Positions 18,133 through 27,476 of a stretch of DNA of 64,000 nt are shown here, piece after piece (the first letter of the stretch is position 1; each line of letters opens with the position of its first letter). The stretch is taken from assembly GCF_001434895.1 (NCBI RefSeq), contig NZ_AZEE01000029.1:1-64000 (forward strand), written 5' to 3'. The position numbers and the translations under genes were made by a program. The notes below the pieces were generated by a model, which saw nothing but the letters and a program-made list of their open reading frames with translations, did not search any database and was not told the DNA's origin. Source of the stretch: Secundilactobacillus odoratitofui DSM 19909 = JCM 15043. Lineage in GTDB: Bacteria > Bacillota > Bacilli > Lactobacillales > Lactobacillaceae.

Positions 18133-19064
18133 TAGTCGTCACTCCCTTCAAAGTAGTTGTGTTGTTCGAGGTACTGCTTGGCAACCACTTCAGGCTCCAT
18201 CAAGTCGTTATCCACCTTGTAGTTCAACGTCTGCATGGTCTTCAAACTAATTTTGCCGTTTAATTTCGCAATAATTGGTTTCAATTCCGGGTGCTTCTTG
18301 AGCACCTTGTTAGTTGCCACTGCGCTGGCATCGTATGGTGGGAAATACTGTTTGTTATCCTTGAGCAATTTCAAATGATAACTATTGATTCGGCCATCAG
18401 TTGAATACCCTAAAACGGCATCCATCTTACCAGCTGCCACGGCGTCATAAACCAACCCAATCTGCATTGGGTGGACTTGACCAAAGGCAAAGCCATAGGC
18501 CTGTTTGAAGCCGTCATAGCCATCACCCTTCCGGTTCAACCAGATTTGGTCGATCCCGACGGACATCTTACTGGCCTGTTTCTTCATGTCACTCACCGTA
18601 TTTAAGTTATACTTTTTAGCGGTTTGCTGCGTCACCATCCAAACGTAGGTATCTGCAAACCCGTATGATGGGAAATACGTCATGTGGTATTTCTTATCAA
18701 AGGTTTCACGCACGTGGTTGGTGGCGCGAGTTCGGTTACGGTCAACGTTCTCACCCATAATGGTGGTTAAGTCGGTTCCTACGAACCGAATTGATGAGAT
18801 ATCAGCTTGGTTATTCTTCAGAGCGTTAAAACTCACAGTCCCAGAACCCAGGTTATTGATAATTGTTGTGTGTAGTTTTGAATCATGTTGAATCATATCT
18901 TGTAGCATGTAAGCCATAATTTGCTGCTCAGTTGTGTTTTGTGACGCGATGCGAATCGTGTCGCTACTGCTGCCGGATAGACCGGGGAAGCCACAACCGG
19001 CTAAACCAATGACGCTCACCAGGGAGAAGCCCAACATGAGCAGCCATCTTTTGATGTGTTTCAT
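18132..19064 (-). CDS. opuCC: Osmoprotectant-binding lipoprotein OpuCC
   Basis: 310 residues. The N-terminal signal MKHIKRWLLMLGFSLVSVIG ends in the lipobox LAGC, so the protein should be lipid-anchored outside the cell. The rest is an OpuAC-type substrate-binding domain (TIRIASQNTTEQQIMAYML, GLVYDAVAAGKMDAVLGYSTDGRI). It delivers quaternary ammonium solutes to OpuCB/CD. It sits between the two permease genes, the order known from the opuC operon. Confidence 0.9.
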   Translation of the reverse strand: MKHIKRWLLMLGFSLVSVIGLAGCGFPGLSGSSSDTIRIASQNTTEQQIMAYMLQDMIQHDSKLHTTIINNLGSGTVSFNALKNNQADISSIRFVGTDLTTIMGENVDRNRTRATNHVRETFDKKYHMTYFPSYGFADTYVWMVTQQTAKKYNLNTVSDMKKQASKMSVGIDQIWLNRKGDGYDGFKQAYGFAFGQVHPMQIGLVYDAVAAGKMDAVLGYSTDGRINSYHLKLLKDNKQYFPPYDASAVATNKVLKKHPELKPIIAKLNGKISLKTMQTLNYKVDNDLMEPEVVAKQYLEQHNYFEGSDD

Positions 19065-19075
19065 GTTATCTCCTC

Positions 19076-19705
19076 CTATTCGTGGGTCGTCCTGGGCGTT
19101 AAGGCGACTTCTAATTTGCCGAGTAACCAGTCAACGATCAGTGCTAACAAAATCACTGGAATCGACCCACCCAAAATCAAGTCAGTTCGGTAGAGGTTTA
19201 ACCCGTTAAAGATAAAGTCACCTAACCCGCCGGCACCAATGTATGACGCCAGGGCTGCCCAAGCAATGACGTAGGTCGCGGACAGACGAATACCAGCCAT
19301 GATCACGGGACCGGCCAACGGCACTTCCACCTTAATGATGGACTGCCAGTTGGTCATCCCCATCCCCTTAGCTGCATCCTTCAGAGATGGATCAACGTCA
19401 TTCATACCTAAATAAGTGTTACGCAATATTGGCAACAACGAATAGATGAATAACGCCACGATGGCTGGTGTGGCACCAATCCCAAAAATTGGAATCATGA
19501 AGGCTAACAGAGCCAGCGCCGGAATCGTCTGTAGCATACTGGCAATTGAAACCACCACGTTGGCAATTTTCTTAGCGCGGGTCAACAATACGCCAAGTGG
19601 TACGGCGACAATTACCCCGAGGCCAAGCGAAATCGCTGAGATGTACAAATGTTGCCACGTTTTACCCACCAATTGTAGTCCGTAAACGGATAAAAAGTGC
19701 ATCAT
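19076..19705 (-). CDS. opuCB: Osmoprotectant ABC transporter permease OpuCB
   Basis: 209 residues, five or six membrane helices, and the coupling loop [23 protein letters not shown]. It is a paralogue of OpuCD in this operon. Its ATG overlaps the opuCA stop by four bases. It forms the membrane part of the uptake system. Confidence 0.9.
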   Translation of the reverse strand: MMHFLSVYGLQLVGKTWQHLYISAISLGLGVIVAVPLGVLLTRAKKIANVVVSIASMLQTIPALALLAFMIPIFGIGATPAIVALFIYSLLPILRNTYLGMNDVDPSLKDAAKGMGMTNWQSIIKVEVPLAGPVIMAGIRLSATYVIAWAALASYIGAGGLGDFIFNGLNLYRTDLILGGSIPVILLALIVDWLLGKLEVALTPRTTHE

Positions 19706-20877
19706 TTGGCATCACCACCTTGAGCCGTGGCATCCTCTCGTTCATCAGTTTTATCGGGTTCACCCCAAAGGGCATCGTAAACGATATCCACTAAGGCGGC
19801 CCGGGTCACGATCCCCACAAGCTTATGTTGGGCGTCAACCACGGGCACGTTCTTGAAGCCCCGTTTCAAAATCCGCTCAACCGTATCACGAATCAGCGAG
19901 TCGGACTTCACGTAAAAGACGTCGTTATGCATGACATCGCCGACACTGGTGGCTGTCTTAAAGTTGTAGTCGATATCTTCAATGTCGAGATAGCCCTTCA
20001 AGTTACCACCTTGGTCAGTGACCAGCAGCGAATCGACACGCCGGTCATGCATCATCTTCAGCGCTTCTCTCAGCAACTTATCAGGTGTGATCGAAGCCAC
20101 GTTTTTCAACATAACTTGGCCAACGGTGGTGATACTTGGTCGCGCTTGAATCAGACGATCCTTACCAATCAAGTTCTCCACGAATTCGTTAGCTGGGTGC
20201 CGCAAAATTTCATCGGGTGTCGCCACTTGCATAATCTTGCCACCGTCCATGACGACAATCTTAGTCGCCAAAGTCAGGGCTTCGTCCATATCATGGGTCA
20301 CGAAAACCACGGTTTTACCCAAGCGAGTCTGCAAGTCCTTAATTAAATCCTGTAGAGACTCCCGCGTAATTGGGTCCAACGCGCCGTATGGTTCATCCAT
20401 TAAAATTAAATCTTGGTCAGCTGCCAAAGCCCGCACAACACCAATCCGTTGTTGTTGGCCACCTGACAGTTCTGAGGGATAGCGGTCGAGAAATTCAGTT
20501 GGTAATTCAACCAACTTGATCATTTCTTCAGCGCGCTGATCCATTTTAGCTTGTGACCACTTGAGTAACTTCGGCACAATCGTAATGTTTTGCCGAATGG
20601 TCATGTGCGGCATTAAGCCGATATTTTGAATCACGTACCCAATTTTACGACGCAATTGGACCGGATCCATGTCACTAATATCCTTACCGTTTAATTTAAT
20701 CGTCCCAGAAGTCTGCTGTAACATCCGGTTAATCATTCGCATAGTCGTTGTTTTACCAGAACCTGACGTCCCGATAAAACAAACAAACTCGCCCTTTTCG
20801 ATTTCTAAATTGAAATCATCAACGGCCACTTTACCGCCGCTGTAGGTCTTGTTTAGATGCTCCATTGATAAAAACAT
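19702..20877 (-). CDS. opuCA: Osmoprotectant ABC transporter ATPase OpuCA with CBS pair
   Basis: 391 residues. The ABC domain (1-240) has Walker [10 protein letters not shown], signature [11 protein letters not shown] and Walker [14 protein letters not shown]. Two CBS domains follow (about 255-375: [22 protein letters not shown] and [22 protein letters not shown]); in OpuA-type transporters such domains sense ionic strength or c-di-AMP and gate transport. The start at 20877 has AGGAAGGG upstream; an internal Met at residue 5 is the alternative. First gene of opuCABCD. An upstream TACAAT at about 20942 may be its -10 element. Confidence 0.93.
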   Translation of the reverse strand: MFLSMEHLNKTYSGGKVAVDDFNLEIEKGEFVCFIGTSGSGKTTTMRMINRMLQQTSGTIKLNGKDISDMDPVQLRRKIGYVIQNIGLMPHMTIRQNITIVPKLLKWSQAKMDQRAEEMIKLVELPTEFLDRYPSELSGGQQQRIGVVRALAADQDLILMDEPYGALDPITRESLQDLIKDLQTRLGKTVVFVTHDMDEALTLATKIVVMDGGKIMQVATPDEILRHPANEFVENLIGKDRLIQARPSITTVGQVMLKNVASITPDKLLREALKMMHDRRVDSLLVTDQGGNLKGYLDIEDIDYNFKTATSVGDVMHNDVFYVKSDSLIRDTVERILKRGFKNVPVVDAQHKLVGIVTRAALVDIVYDALWGEPDKTDEREDATAQGGDAK

Positions 20878-21051
20878 CGGTGTTATCCCTTCCTCTCCGT
20901 TTAAAACGTAAACAAGTGTCCTGTATGTCCACTCACTTCATTGTAACACGTTTAGTTTTTGGGCTTAATGGCTGGCCTTGAAATGATCGTTACTTCATTA
21001 TAATAATTTTCTTTGTGCGTGATGGCTTTAGTAGTGACCAAAGTTGTAGTT

Positions 21052-21272
21052 GACGCCGCCTTCGGCCGCTGGTGGGAGTGGTTGGTTGCTGCGGGACCGG
21101 CTTCAACCGCTTCGCGTTTTCAGCCTCGCGCCAGAGCCTTGCCAAAACCGCAAGTCTCTGACCCGTCCAAGGTTGTAAGGCCCAAAACGGGTGCAATAAC
21201 CCCGCACCCGCCTTGGACCTAACAACCTTTTTCGCTGCTACCAACCACCCCCACCAACGGCGCTACGGCTAA
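21052..21272. repeat. Large structured intergenic repeat, copy C
   Basis: The outer ends GCCGCCTTCGGCCGCTGGTGG and CCACCAACGGCGCTACGGC enclose the intact core GCGGGACCGGCTTCAACCG and CTTCGCGTTTTCAGCCTCG. A CAGAG..CTTGC/GCAAG..CTCTG hairpin and a long hairpin AAGGTTGTAAGGC../..GACCTAACAACCTT follow. The two short ORFs here are not genes. The gap 20878-21051 holds only the opuCA upstream region. Confidence 0.72.
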
Positions 21273-21445
21273 CATTGTGTTGTATCGACCTCAAGAATTA
21301 CATTTGGATACGCGAGATTGCGCATAATTGAGCCATGACCCTTTAATGTTTCTAACGTTTGATGTTATCACCATTTTTGATAAAATCGGAAATCAGTCCA
21401 TTATTTTGCTCATCACCAGAATGACGTTTAAGCAACTTAATTATT

Positions 21446-21642
21446 CATTGTAACGGAAGCGGAAGTTATCAACCTTGGCCAATAGCAGTGACTAGTCCTT
21501 GTTAGCGCGCAGCGGTTACAAGGACTGGACGGGTTTGAGACTTGCGAACTTAGCGAGGCTCAAATCCGAGGCGGAAAACGCGAAGCGGTTGAAGCCGGTC
21601 CCACAGCAATTGGCCAAGGTCGATAACTGGAGCTGAAGTGAC
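21446..21642. repeat. Large structured intergenic repeat, copy D (inverted)
   Basis: The ends ATTGTAACGGAAGCGG and CTGGAGCTGAAGTGACC enclose the outer stem GTTATCAACCTTGGCCAA..TTGGCCAAGGTCGATAAC. The inverted core GAGGCGGAAAACGCGAAGCG, then GTTGAAGCCGGTCCCACAGC, is exact. Hairpins AGTCCTTGTTAGCGC../..GGTTACAAGGACT and GGGTTTGAGACTTGCG../..CGAGGCTCAAATCC lie between. Position: between copy C and the ohr promoter. Confidence 0.75.
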
Positions 21643-21681
21643 CTGCAAAAAGCAAAAAAATAAAAAATGTATGCGTTTACC

Positions 21682-21730
21682 TTGGCATTTTAAAGGTGTT
21701 ACGTTATAATTAGATTGTACACAACCTAAT
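21682..21730 (+). promoter_or_regulatory. ohr promoter with palindromic operator
   Basis: TTGGCA (21682-21687), a 17-base spacer and TATAAT (21705-21710) form a near-consensus promoter. A 22-bp near-perfect palindrome ATTAG.TTGT..ACAA.CTAAT (21709-21730) starts inside the -10 element. MarR/OhrR-type redox repressors bind palindromes of this kind at ohr genes, so peroxide induction is likely. No ohrR gene is visible nearby. Confidence 0.78.
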
Positions 21731-21753
21731 TAATAAAAAGCGAGGTAATTTCA

Positions 21754-22161
21754 ATGGCTAAAAAACTCTACACGACAACCATGACCAACACCGGTGGCCG
21801 TAGCGGTGAAGTTTGGTCCAACGATAAGAAGTGGGACTTTAAGATTGGCACTCCAGGCGTTGATAAGGATTCAACCAACCCTGAACAGCTGTTTGCAGCC
21901 GGCTACGCATCGTGTTTTAACGGTGCGCTTGAAATTGCCCTGCAGCAAGCCGGCGTTACGGCACAGCCCACTGTCCGTGCAAAAGTCTCGCTCTATCAAG
22001 AAGGTGACGGGCCTGACTTCCACGTTGGTGTTGAACTCTTTGGCCACATTGACGGCCTAGATGACGCAGAGGCTGAAAAATACATGGCGCAAGCAGATCA
22101 AATTTGCCCATATTCAAAAGCAACGCGCGGTAACATTGATGTAACATTAAGCGTTGAATAA
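21754..22161 (+). CDS. ohr: Organic hydroperoxide reductase Ohr (OsmC family)
   Basis: 135 residues, typical of Ohr. Both redox-active cysteines are in place: YASCFNGAL near residue 54 and QICPYSKATRGN near residue 119, the second motif separating Ohr from OsmC. The enzyme reduces organic and lipid hydroperoxides using a dithiol donor (lipoyl or thiol). Transcribed alone. The ribosome-binding site GCGAGG precedes the ATG. Confidence 0.93.
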   Translation: MAKKLYTTTMTNTGGRSGEVWSNDKKWDFKIGTPGVDKDSTNPEQLFAAGYASCFNGALEIALQQAGVTAQPTVRAKVSLYQEGDGPDFHVGVELFGHIDGLDDAEAEKYMAQADQICPYSKATRGNIDVTLSVE

Positions 22162-22180
22162 CATTGGTTTTCCCACTATA

Positions 22181-22236
22181 AGCTCATATTTAACCGATTT
22201 CGAGGGGAATGGGTTATCTATGAGCTTTTTAATTTT
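22181..22236 (+). terminator. Terminator of ohr
   Basis: AGCTCATA pairs with TATGAGCT around an inner AACC..GGTT helix, followed by TTTTAATTTT. Confidence 0.75.
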
Positions 22237-22528
22237 GATGAGGATTTCAAGCCAACCAGTAATAAATAACGGGTCCATACTGCGACGTTTTCATCGTTAT
22301 CAATCTGGCCACGAAGTCGATAACCATGGCTTTCCAGCAATGTGCCTTAGCACTTGTTTTTCATGATTATTTCACTGCCATTTATTTCTTAAGATTTTCT
22401 CACGGCTCTTGCTCTTCGTGAAAAATTGTGCTTTGTTTCTCACATTTAACTCGCGCTTAACACAACTGAAACATTCCCCGTGTATGCTAATAGACAGTGA
22501 GATACACGAATAAGGGGATTTTAAATTT
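22237..22528. other. Intergenic region before the Apf-like gene
   Basis: 292 bp. A frame at 22154-22366 overlaps the ohr end and terminator and lacks a ribosome-binding site, so it is not called. The last 60 bases contain the probable promoter (ATGCTAATAGA region) and AAGGGGA ahead of the next gene. Confidence 0.4.
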
Positions 22529-22939
22529 ATGTCAAAAGCCAATATAAAAATTAAACTCGCATCATTATTATTAATCTTCGGGTTCGCCTTTGGAATGGCT
22601 ACCGACGTGACCTCTAACTTTGAAGGTCAATCTCAAACGACAACGGCCCAAGCTTCAACTAAGGTGACCGCTAGCCAAGCTAAGCAAATTGCGAAGATCA
22701 ACAGTTCATTATCTAAAACTCAGAAAAAAGCCAAAAACTGGATTGCCTACCGCGAATCTGGCTACAACTACACTGCTCGTAACGGAAACTGTTACGGTCG
22801 CTACCAGCTCTTAAAGTCATACCTACACGGTAACTTGGGTGCAGTCAACCAAGAAAAAGTTGCTAACGCATACGTTTCAGGTCGTTACGGTACCTGGACT
22901 AAAGCCAAGAAGTTCTGGCAAAGCCACCACTGGTACTAA
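22529..22939 (+). CDS. Secreted Apf-like protein with lysozyme-like C-terminal domain
   Basis: 136 residues. The N-terminal signal peptide (KIKLASLLLIFGFAFGMA) probably ends near AQAS at residue 43. The C-terminal half WIAYRESGYNYTARNGNCYGRYQL..YLHG..NQEKVANAYVSGRYGTWTKAKKFWQSHHWY closely follows the C-terminal domain of lactobacillus aggregation-promoting factors, which resembles transglycosylase/lysozyme folds and has the Glu in YRESG. Members are exported, wall-associated and help maintain cell shape or aggregation. It is shorter than typical Apf because the low-complexity middle is only about 25 residues. Confidence 0.85.
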   Translation: MSKANIKIKLASLLLIFGFAFGMATDVTSNFEGQSQTTTAQASTKVTASQAKQIAKINSSLSKTQKKAKNWIAYRESGYNYTARNGNCYGRYQLLKSYLHGNLGAVNQEKVANAYVSGRYGTWTKAKKFWQSHHWY

Positions 22940-22997
22940 ACTGTACCCGTGGTCACTACGCAGTGTTGCGTAGGATTACCTACATAATTGAATCGCA

Positions 22998-23033
22998 AAC
23001 ACCCCGAATCGATACTGATTTGGGGTGTTTTTT
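22998..23033. terminator. Bidirectional terminator
   Basis: AACACCCCGAATC pairs with GATTTGGGGTGTT, followed by TTTT on the plus strand and preceded by A-rich bases that give T on the minus strand. It serves the converging Apf-like and 140-residue genes. Confidence 0.85.
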
Positions 23034-23051
23034 GTGATGTTCAAATTTTGA

Positions 23052-23474
23052 CTATCTTCTAAAAATAAAATTCGTATAACGAGGATTTGCAAAAGTTAAA
23101 TCCTTTGCATAAATTTTATGGGCATTGTAATACTTAATCTTATACCGCCATGGAATACCACCCTCTGGCGCATTTCCATAAATCCGTCCGACCAAGTAGT
23201 AAGTATGCTTGCCTAAGTATTTATACTTCACTTTGTAAGTTGTATAAACATCGATGGCAAAAGCCGGCGTATAGCGCATCGCCTTTGTCCCAAATTTAAT
23301 TGAGGCATGACTTGCGAGCCCTTCCTCATGAAATGTCTTGGCCTTGTAGGTTTTGTTCCGAAATACTTTAGGAATTCCCGTATGTACTTTGGCTGCACTG
23401 GCAGTTATTGTGCTGCCTCCCAAAACACCAAACATCCCCATACCGACCGCAAGTGTCACCATTATTTTTTTCAT
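23052..23474 (-). CDS. Small secreted protein of unknown function
   Basis: 140 residues from ATG 23474, which follows GGGAGG; an upstream in-frame ATG at 23498 lacks a site. The N-terminus MKKIMVTLAVGMGMFGVLGG, then STITASAAK, is a standard signal peptide cleaved after ASA. The mature part is basic and very rich in Tyr and Lys (VYTTYKVKYKYLGKHTYYLVG), a style common in small exported lactobacillus proteins. No catalytic motif is recognised. Confidence 0.75.
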   Translation of the reverse strand: MKKIMVTLAVGMGMFGVLGGSTITASAAKVHTGIPKVFRNKTYKAKTFHEEGLASHASIKFGTKAMRYTPAFAIDVYTTYKVKYKYLGKHTYYLVGRIYGNAPEGGIPWRYKIKYYNAHKIYAKDLTFANPRYTNFIFRR

Positions 23475-23654
23475 AGTTTTCCCTCCCGATAAACTCATAT
23501 TACACTTTTAAGCGAGCATTGACACGACCAATTTAATTTTTTGATCACTAGTTAAGTCACAACTAATTGCGCTGGTATAACGCCAAAAATAATTTCACTC
23601 GCTCACTCGACTCGTTAAGCCCCTATACTAATACCCATCACGCCTTCACAATCT

Positions 23655-23714
23655 TGAAAACGGTTACTTTAAAAATCAGAAACCGCTTTCTTTTTCTGAA
23701 AGGAGTGCTATACT
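23655..23714 (+). promoter_or_regulatory. xylT promoter region with two cre-like sites
   Basis: TGAAAACGGTTACT (23655-23668) matches the cre consensus at 13 of 14 positions. AGAAACCGCTTTCT (23678-23691) is a second, inverted cre-like site at 12 of 14. A TATACT -10 lies at 23709-23714 with a poor -35. Further down, CTCAAACAACCCCAACTCAC (23751-23770) resembles the right half of the xylA xylO. Catabolite repression is likely; XylR control is possible. Confidence 0.6.
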
Positions 23715-23800
23715 AATCCACGTTAGTTGCTCTAGTATACCAACTTGATACTCAAACAACCCCAACTCACACAATTTAATTCATAAAGGGGACTCATTTC

Positions 23801-25171
23801 ATGCGAAAAGTATCGACTGGTTTTGTCTACTTCTTTGGTGCTTTGGGTGGCTTGTTGTTCGGGTACGATACCGGGGTTATCTCCGGTGCGATCCTGTTCA
23901 TCCAAAAGCAACTGCACTTAGGCTCATGGCAACAAGGTTGGGTCGTCAGTGCCGTGTTACTCGGTGCCGTGCTCGGGGCCGCAATCATTGGCCCATCATC
24001 TGACCGCTATGGCCGTAAAAAATTACTACTGCTTTCTGCCATTATTTTCTTCATTGGTGCCTTAGGGTCAGCGTTTTCACCAGAATTCTGGACACTGATT
24101 GTTTCGCGGATCATCTTAGGGATGGCCGTTGGGGCTGCTTCAGCTCTGATTCCAACCTACTTGGCCGAATTAGCGCCCGCTGATAAGCGTGGGACCGTTT
24201 CATCGCTGTTCCAATTGATGGTCATGACAGGTATCTTACTAGCCTACATCACCAATTACACGTTCTCTGGTATGTATACTGGCTGGCGTTGGATGCTGGG
24301 CTTCGCTGCCATTCCAGCCGCCATTCTCTTCTTAGGTGGTTTGATTTTACCCGAATCACCCCGTTTCTTGGTTAAGTCTGGTCGTGACGAAGAAGCCAAC
24401 GCCGTGTTGTTGAACATGAACAAGGGTGACAAGTCAGCCGTTGACGCTGAACTGGCCCAAATTCAACAACAAGCTGCCATCAAATCTGGTGGTTGGAGTG
24501 AACTCTTCAGCAAGTTCGTTCGCCCTTCCCTCGTTATTGGGATTGGCTTAGCCATTTTCCAACAAGTCATGGGTTGCAACACCGTGCTCTACTACGCACC
24601 AACCATCTTCACTGACGTTGGCTTCGGTGTTTCTGCCGCCCTACTTGCCCACATCGGTATCGGTATTTTCAACGTGATTGTCACCGCTGTGGCCGTGGCC
24701 ATCATGGATAAGATCGACCGAACCAAGATGCTCATCGGCGGGGCCATCGGCATGGGCGTGTCACTATTCATCATGAGTTTCGCCATGAAGTTCTCTGGTG
24801 AATCTCACGCTGCCGCCATCATCTGTGTGCTAGCCTTGACCATCTACATCGCCTTCTTCTCCGCCACTTGGGGCCCCGTCATGTGGGTCATGATCGGTGA
24901 AGTCTTCCCACTCAATATTCGTGGGTTAGGCAACTCATTTGCATCCGTCATCAACTGGGGTGCTAACATGATCGTCTCACTGACCTTCCCATCACTGCTT
25001 GACTTCTTCGGTACTGGTAGCTTGTTCATCGGCTATGGTGTCCTGTGCTTCGTCTCTATCTGGTTCGTTAAGAAGTACGTCTTCGAAACCCGGAACCGTT
25101 CACTGGAGGAAATCGAAGCGACCTTACGTGAAAAGGACGATGAAGTCGAAAACACCGTTACCACTCATTAA
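23801..25171 (+). CDS. xylT: Xylose:proton symporter, sugar porter MFS family
   Basis: 456 residues with twelve predicted membrane helices. MFS sugar-porter signatures are intact: GYDTGVISGA in helix 1, DRYGRKK between helices 2 and 3, PESPRFLVKSGR after helix 6, QQVMGCNTVLYYAPT in helix 7, and FETRNRSLEEIE at the C-terminus. Sequence and length closely follow L. brevis XylT as I remember it, a D-xylose/H+ symporter. Together with xylA, xylB and xylR it completes a xylose uptake and catabolism set, although it lies 11 kb from xylR. The related AraE-type arabinose carrier cannot be fully excluded. The ribosome-binding site AAAGGGGA precedes the ATG. Confidence 0.88.
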   Translation: MRKVSTGFVYFFGALGGLLFGYDTGVISGAILFIQKQLHLGSWQQGWVVSAVLLGAVLGAAIIGPSSDRYGRKKLLLLSAIIFFIGALGSAFSPEFWTLIVSRIILGMAVGAASALIPTYLAELAPADKRGTVSSLFQLMVMTGILLAYITNYTFSGMYTGWRWMLGFAAIPAAILFLGGLILPESPRFLVKSGRDEEANAVLLNMNKGDKSAVDAELAQIQQQAAIKSGGWSELFSKFVRPSLVIGIGLAIFQQVMGCNTVLYYAPTIFTDVGFGVSAALLAHIGIGIFNVIVTAVAVAIMDKIDRTKMLIGGAIGMGVSLFIMSFAMKFSGESHAAAIICVLALTIYIAFFSATWGPVMWVMIGEVFPLNIRGLGNSFASVINWGANMIVSLTFPSLLDFFGTGSLFIGYGVLCFVSIWFVKKYVFETRNRSLEEIEATLREKDDEVENTVTTH

Positions 25172-25200
25172 TCTCGTTAACCTTTTTTCTAAATAACCCA

Positions 25201-25240
25201 ATAAGACCACCTAGTCTATGAGCTAGGTGGTCTTATTTTG
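25201..25240 (+). terminator. Terminator of xylT
   Basis: ATAAGACCACCTAG, short loop, CTAGGTGGTCTTAT, then TTTG. Confidence 0.85.
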
Positions 25241-25329
25241 TCTGAAATACTCTGTAGAAATGCCCTTTTTTCAGTGATGTGCGCATTGTTCATGGTACGC
25301 TTTTGTCATCATAACCACGAGGTGATTTC

Positions 25330-25548
25330 ATGTTTCGAAAAATGCTACGCATCGCCTGGGAAGCGGTAGATACCCGTGTTCATCCAAAAGGCTTGATTCT
25401 TGAACAACTGATATTTTACAACGTGGCACTTCTGGTTGCCCCCTACTTTCCCGGCAGTAAATGGCCGCTGTTAATTACCATTACCCTAAGTCATTTTATT
25501 GGCTGGTACGATGTTTATTTGCAGTGGCGGGAGAAGCATGGCAAGTAG
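25330..25548 (+). CDS. Small membrane protein, function unknown
   Basis: 72 residues with one or two hydrophobic segments (LIFYNVALLVAPYF and WPLLITITLSHFIGWYDVYL). A clear GAGGTGATTTC ribosome-binding site precedes the ATG. No family recognised. Single gene between xylT and the first CRISPR array. Confidence 0.65.
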   Translation: MFRKMLRIAWEAVDTRVHPKGLILEQLIFYNVALLVAPYFPGSKWPLLITITLSHFIGWYDVYLQWREKHGK

Positions 25549-25705
25549 GCTGGCCATCCTGGTAGTATATGGCGTTCATTGTATCTAATACTGGGTTGTG
25601 CTAGGATTTGAGCTGTAGGTGGACGATTTACTTCCTTGTCGTCTATCCGCCTTTACCTTATTTAGTGGCACCGTTTTGGTTGGCGGTGCTATTACATGCA
25701 CATTT

Positions 25706-25750
25706 GCCCGTAATCTCTTCGTTGGTTGGAGAGATTACGGGCAAATTTTT
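25706..25750 (+). terminator. Terminator-like hairpin before array 1
   Basis: GCCCGTAATCTCT, loop, AGAGATTACGGGC, then AAATTTTTG. It probably ends transcription of the small membrane gene. Some leftward array 1 transcripts could also stop here. Confidence 0.65.
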
Positions 25751-25822
25751 GTCTTACTGTTGAAGATGCTTCTGATGGTAAGAAAGACTGTAATTGTATT
25801 GTTGACCCAAGTCTGTCCCTTT

Positions 25823-27253
25823 AGATTGCCTCCGTATGTGCGGAGAATACTTGAGATAACGAACCTGGTCGAAGGTATTGATGGGATTACCTCCGCATAC
25901 GCGGAGAATACATCGGATGACATTTTGAGCAAAGCAGCATGATGGGATCACCTCCGCATACGCGGAGAATACCTACAAGTCCCACCAAGAAGTGGCCCTG
26001 CGATAGGATCACCTCCGCATACGCGGAGAATACACATCGAATTTGATGGAGGCGGGATGAATGAAAGGATCACCTCCGCATACGCGGAGAATACTCAAGA
26101 AACAAGGACTCAATGATTTGATTCGTGGGATCACCTCCGCATACGCGGAGAATACATTCACTTTTACGTGCGATAACGAGATCAGTTGGGATCACCTCCG
26201 CATACGCGGAGAATACTTTAATTGAACACGTCAAAAAAATGGGGGTTCGGGATCACCTCAGCATACGCGGAGAATACTGTACTCATCAAACCATGATTGA
26301 CGCTCATGTGGGATCACCTCCGCATACGCGGAGAATACATTAACTGCTTTGATAATGTGTTCAGCGACTGAGGATCACCTCCGCATACGCGGAGAATACA
26401 TATTTCGATGCGACCTTTCACGATGGGTCGCAGGATCACCTCCGCATACGCGGAGAATACTTCCCAAACTCATCAGTAGTTAGTTCCTTGTTGGGATCAC
26501 CTCCGCATACGCGGAGAATACAACATCAGTGGTGAAGCCATGAAATACAAGCTGGGATCACCTCCGCATACGCGGAGAATACCCCTTGGCCAGTGGGCTA
26601 GTCGCGCTGACGTAGGGATCACCTCCGCATACGCGGAGAATACACGCCTTACTTGCCGATACCCATGTACCGTTAGGGATCACCTCCGCATACGCGGAGA
26701 ATACTATACGCGCAACACTTAGACCATAAAATTGAGTGGATCACCTCCGCATACGCGGAGAATACTTCATCTGAGCTTTAGTCATATCCGGTGTATAGGG
26801 ATCACCTCCGCATACGCGGAGAATACCAAAATGAGCATGAATTCATTCTGGCATTCATAGGATCACCTCCGCATACGCGGAGAATACCAATCCATTTAAA
26901 AACTTCCACCCGATCAAAGAGGATCACCTCCGCATACGCGGAGAATACTAGATTATAGTGACATCAACGGCGACCTTAACAGGATCACCTCCGCATACGC
27001 GGAGAATACTGCAATTTGGTTCGGTGGTGAAGACAACATCAGGGATCACCTCCGCATACGCGGAGAATACCTCGCAGGAGTGATAGTAAATGAGGCCTAG
27101 CTAGGATCACCTCCGCATACGCGGAGAATACTGATTGAAATATTGCGAAAGCCAGTTTTATTTGGGATCACCTCCGCATACGCGGAGAATACGATTTAAC
27201 GCCGATATCGTTCGTGACATGGCAGGGATCACCTCCGCATACGCGGAGAATAC
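25823..27253 (-). CRISPR. Type I-E CRISPR array 1, 24 repeats
   Basis: 28-bp repeats starting GGATCACCTCCGCAT and ending ACGCGGAGAATAC (array-specific triplet ATA-CGC) alternate with 33-bp spacers at a 61-bp period. I counted 24 repeats and 23 spacers. The complement (GTATTCTCC..GGTGATCC) has the polarity of known I-E repeats, so crRNA is read on the minus strand and the leader is at the right. In agreement, the two leftmost repeats (25823, 25884) are degenerate, as expected at the leader-distal end. The repeat at 26250 has one C-to-A change. Apparent ORFs across the array are artefacts. Confidence 0.97.
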
Positions 27254-27340
27254 ACTAAATAATCACCGTCACATCAGCATTTCTAAAATAGAATAAGCGT
27301 CTTTTTAATCACTTTACACTTTTATCATACCACCATGACT
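27254..27340 (-). promoter_or_regulatory. Leader of CRISPR array 1
   Basis: Directly right of the last repeat the plus strand reads ACTAAATAATC, then CATTTCTAAAAT, then CTTTTTAATCACTTT. The same three blocks in the same order and spacing follow arrays 2 and 3, identifying the leader. It should contain the array promoter and the Cas1-Cas2 integration signals. Confidence 0.8.
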
Positions 27341-27403
27341 AAAAAATCTGTCATCTCGTTCATGAATGGACTTGTAAAAAAACATTTCATTTTGAATTTA
27401 AAA

Positions 27404-27455
27404 AACAGATTTACTAGCTAACCATTGTACGTAACGGTTAACTAGTAAATCTGTT
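27404..27455 (-). terminator. Terminator of the AAA+ gene pair
   Basis: AACAGATTTACTAG pairs with CTAGTAAATCTGTT; the minus strand continues with a T-run. It separates the AAA+ operon from the array 1 leader. Confidence 0.75.
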
Positions 27456-27476
27456 TTAAGTTTCTACTAAAGTTGG

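Noticed and set aside
22154-22366. 70-codon ORF after ohr
   Set aside because: Overlaps the ohr stop and terminator and lacks a ribosome-binding site.
25754-26722. ORFs reading through CRISPR arrays (HLRMRGEY, GSPPHTRRI and ITSAYAENT peptide repeats), also at 31-34 kb and 46-50 kb
   Set aside because: The periodic peptides are frame translations of CRISPR repeats.
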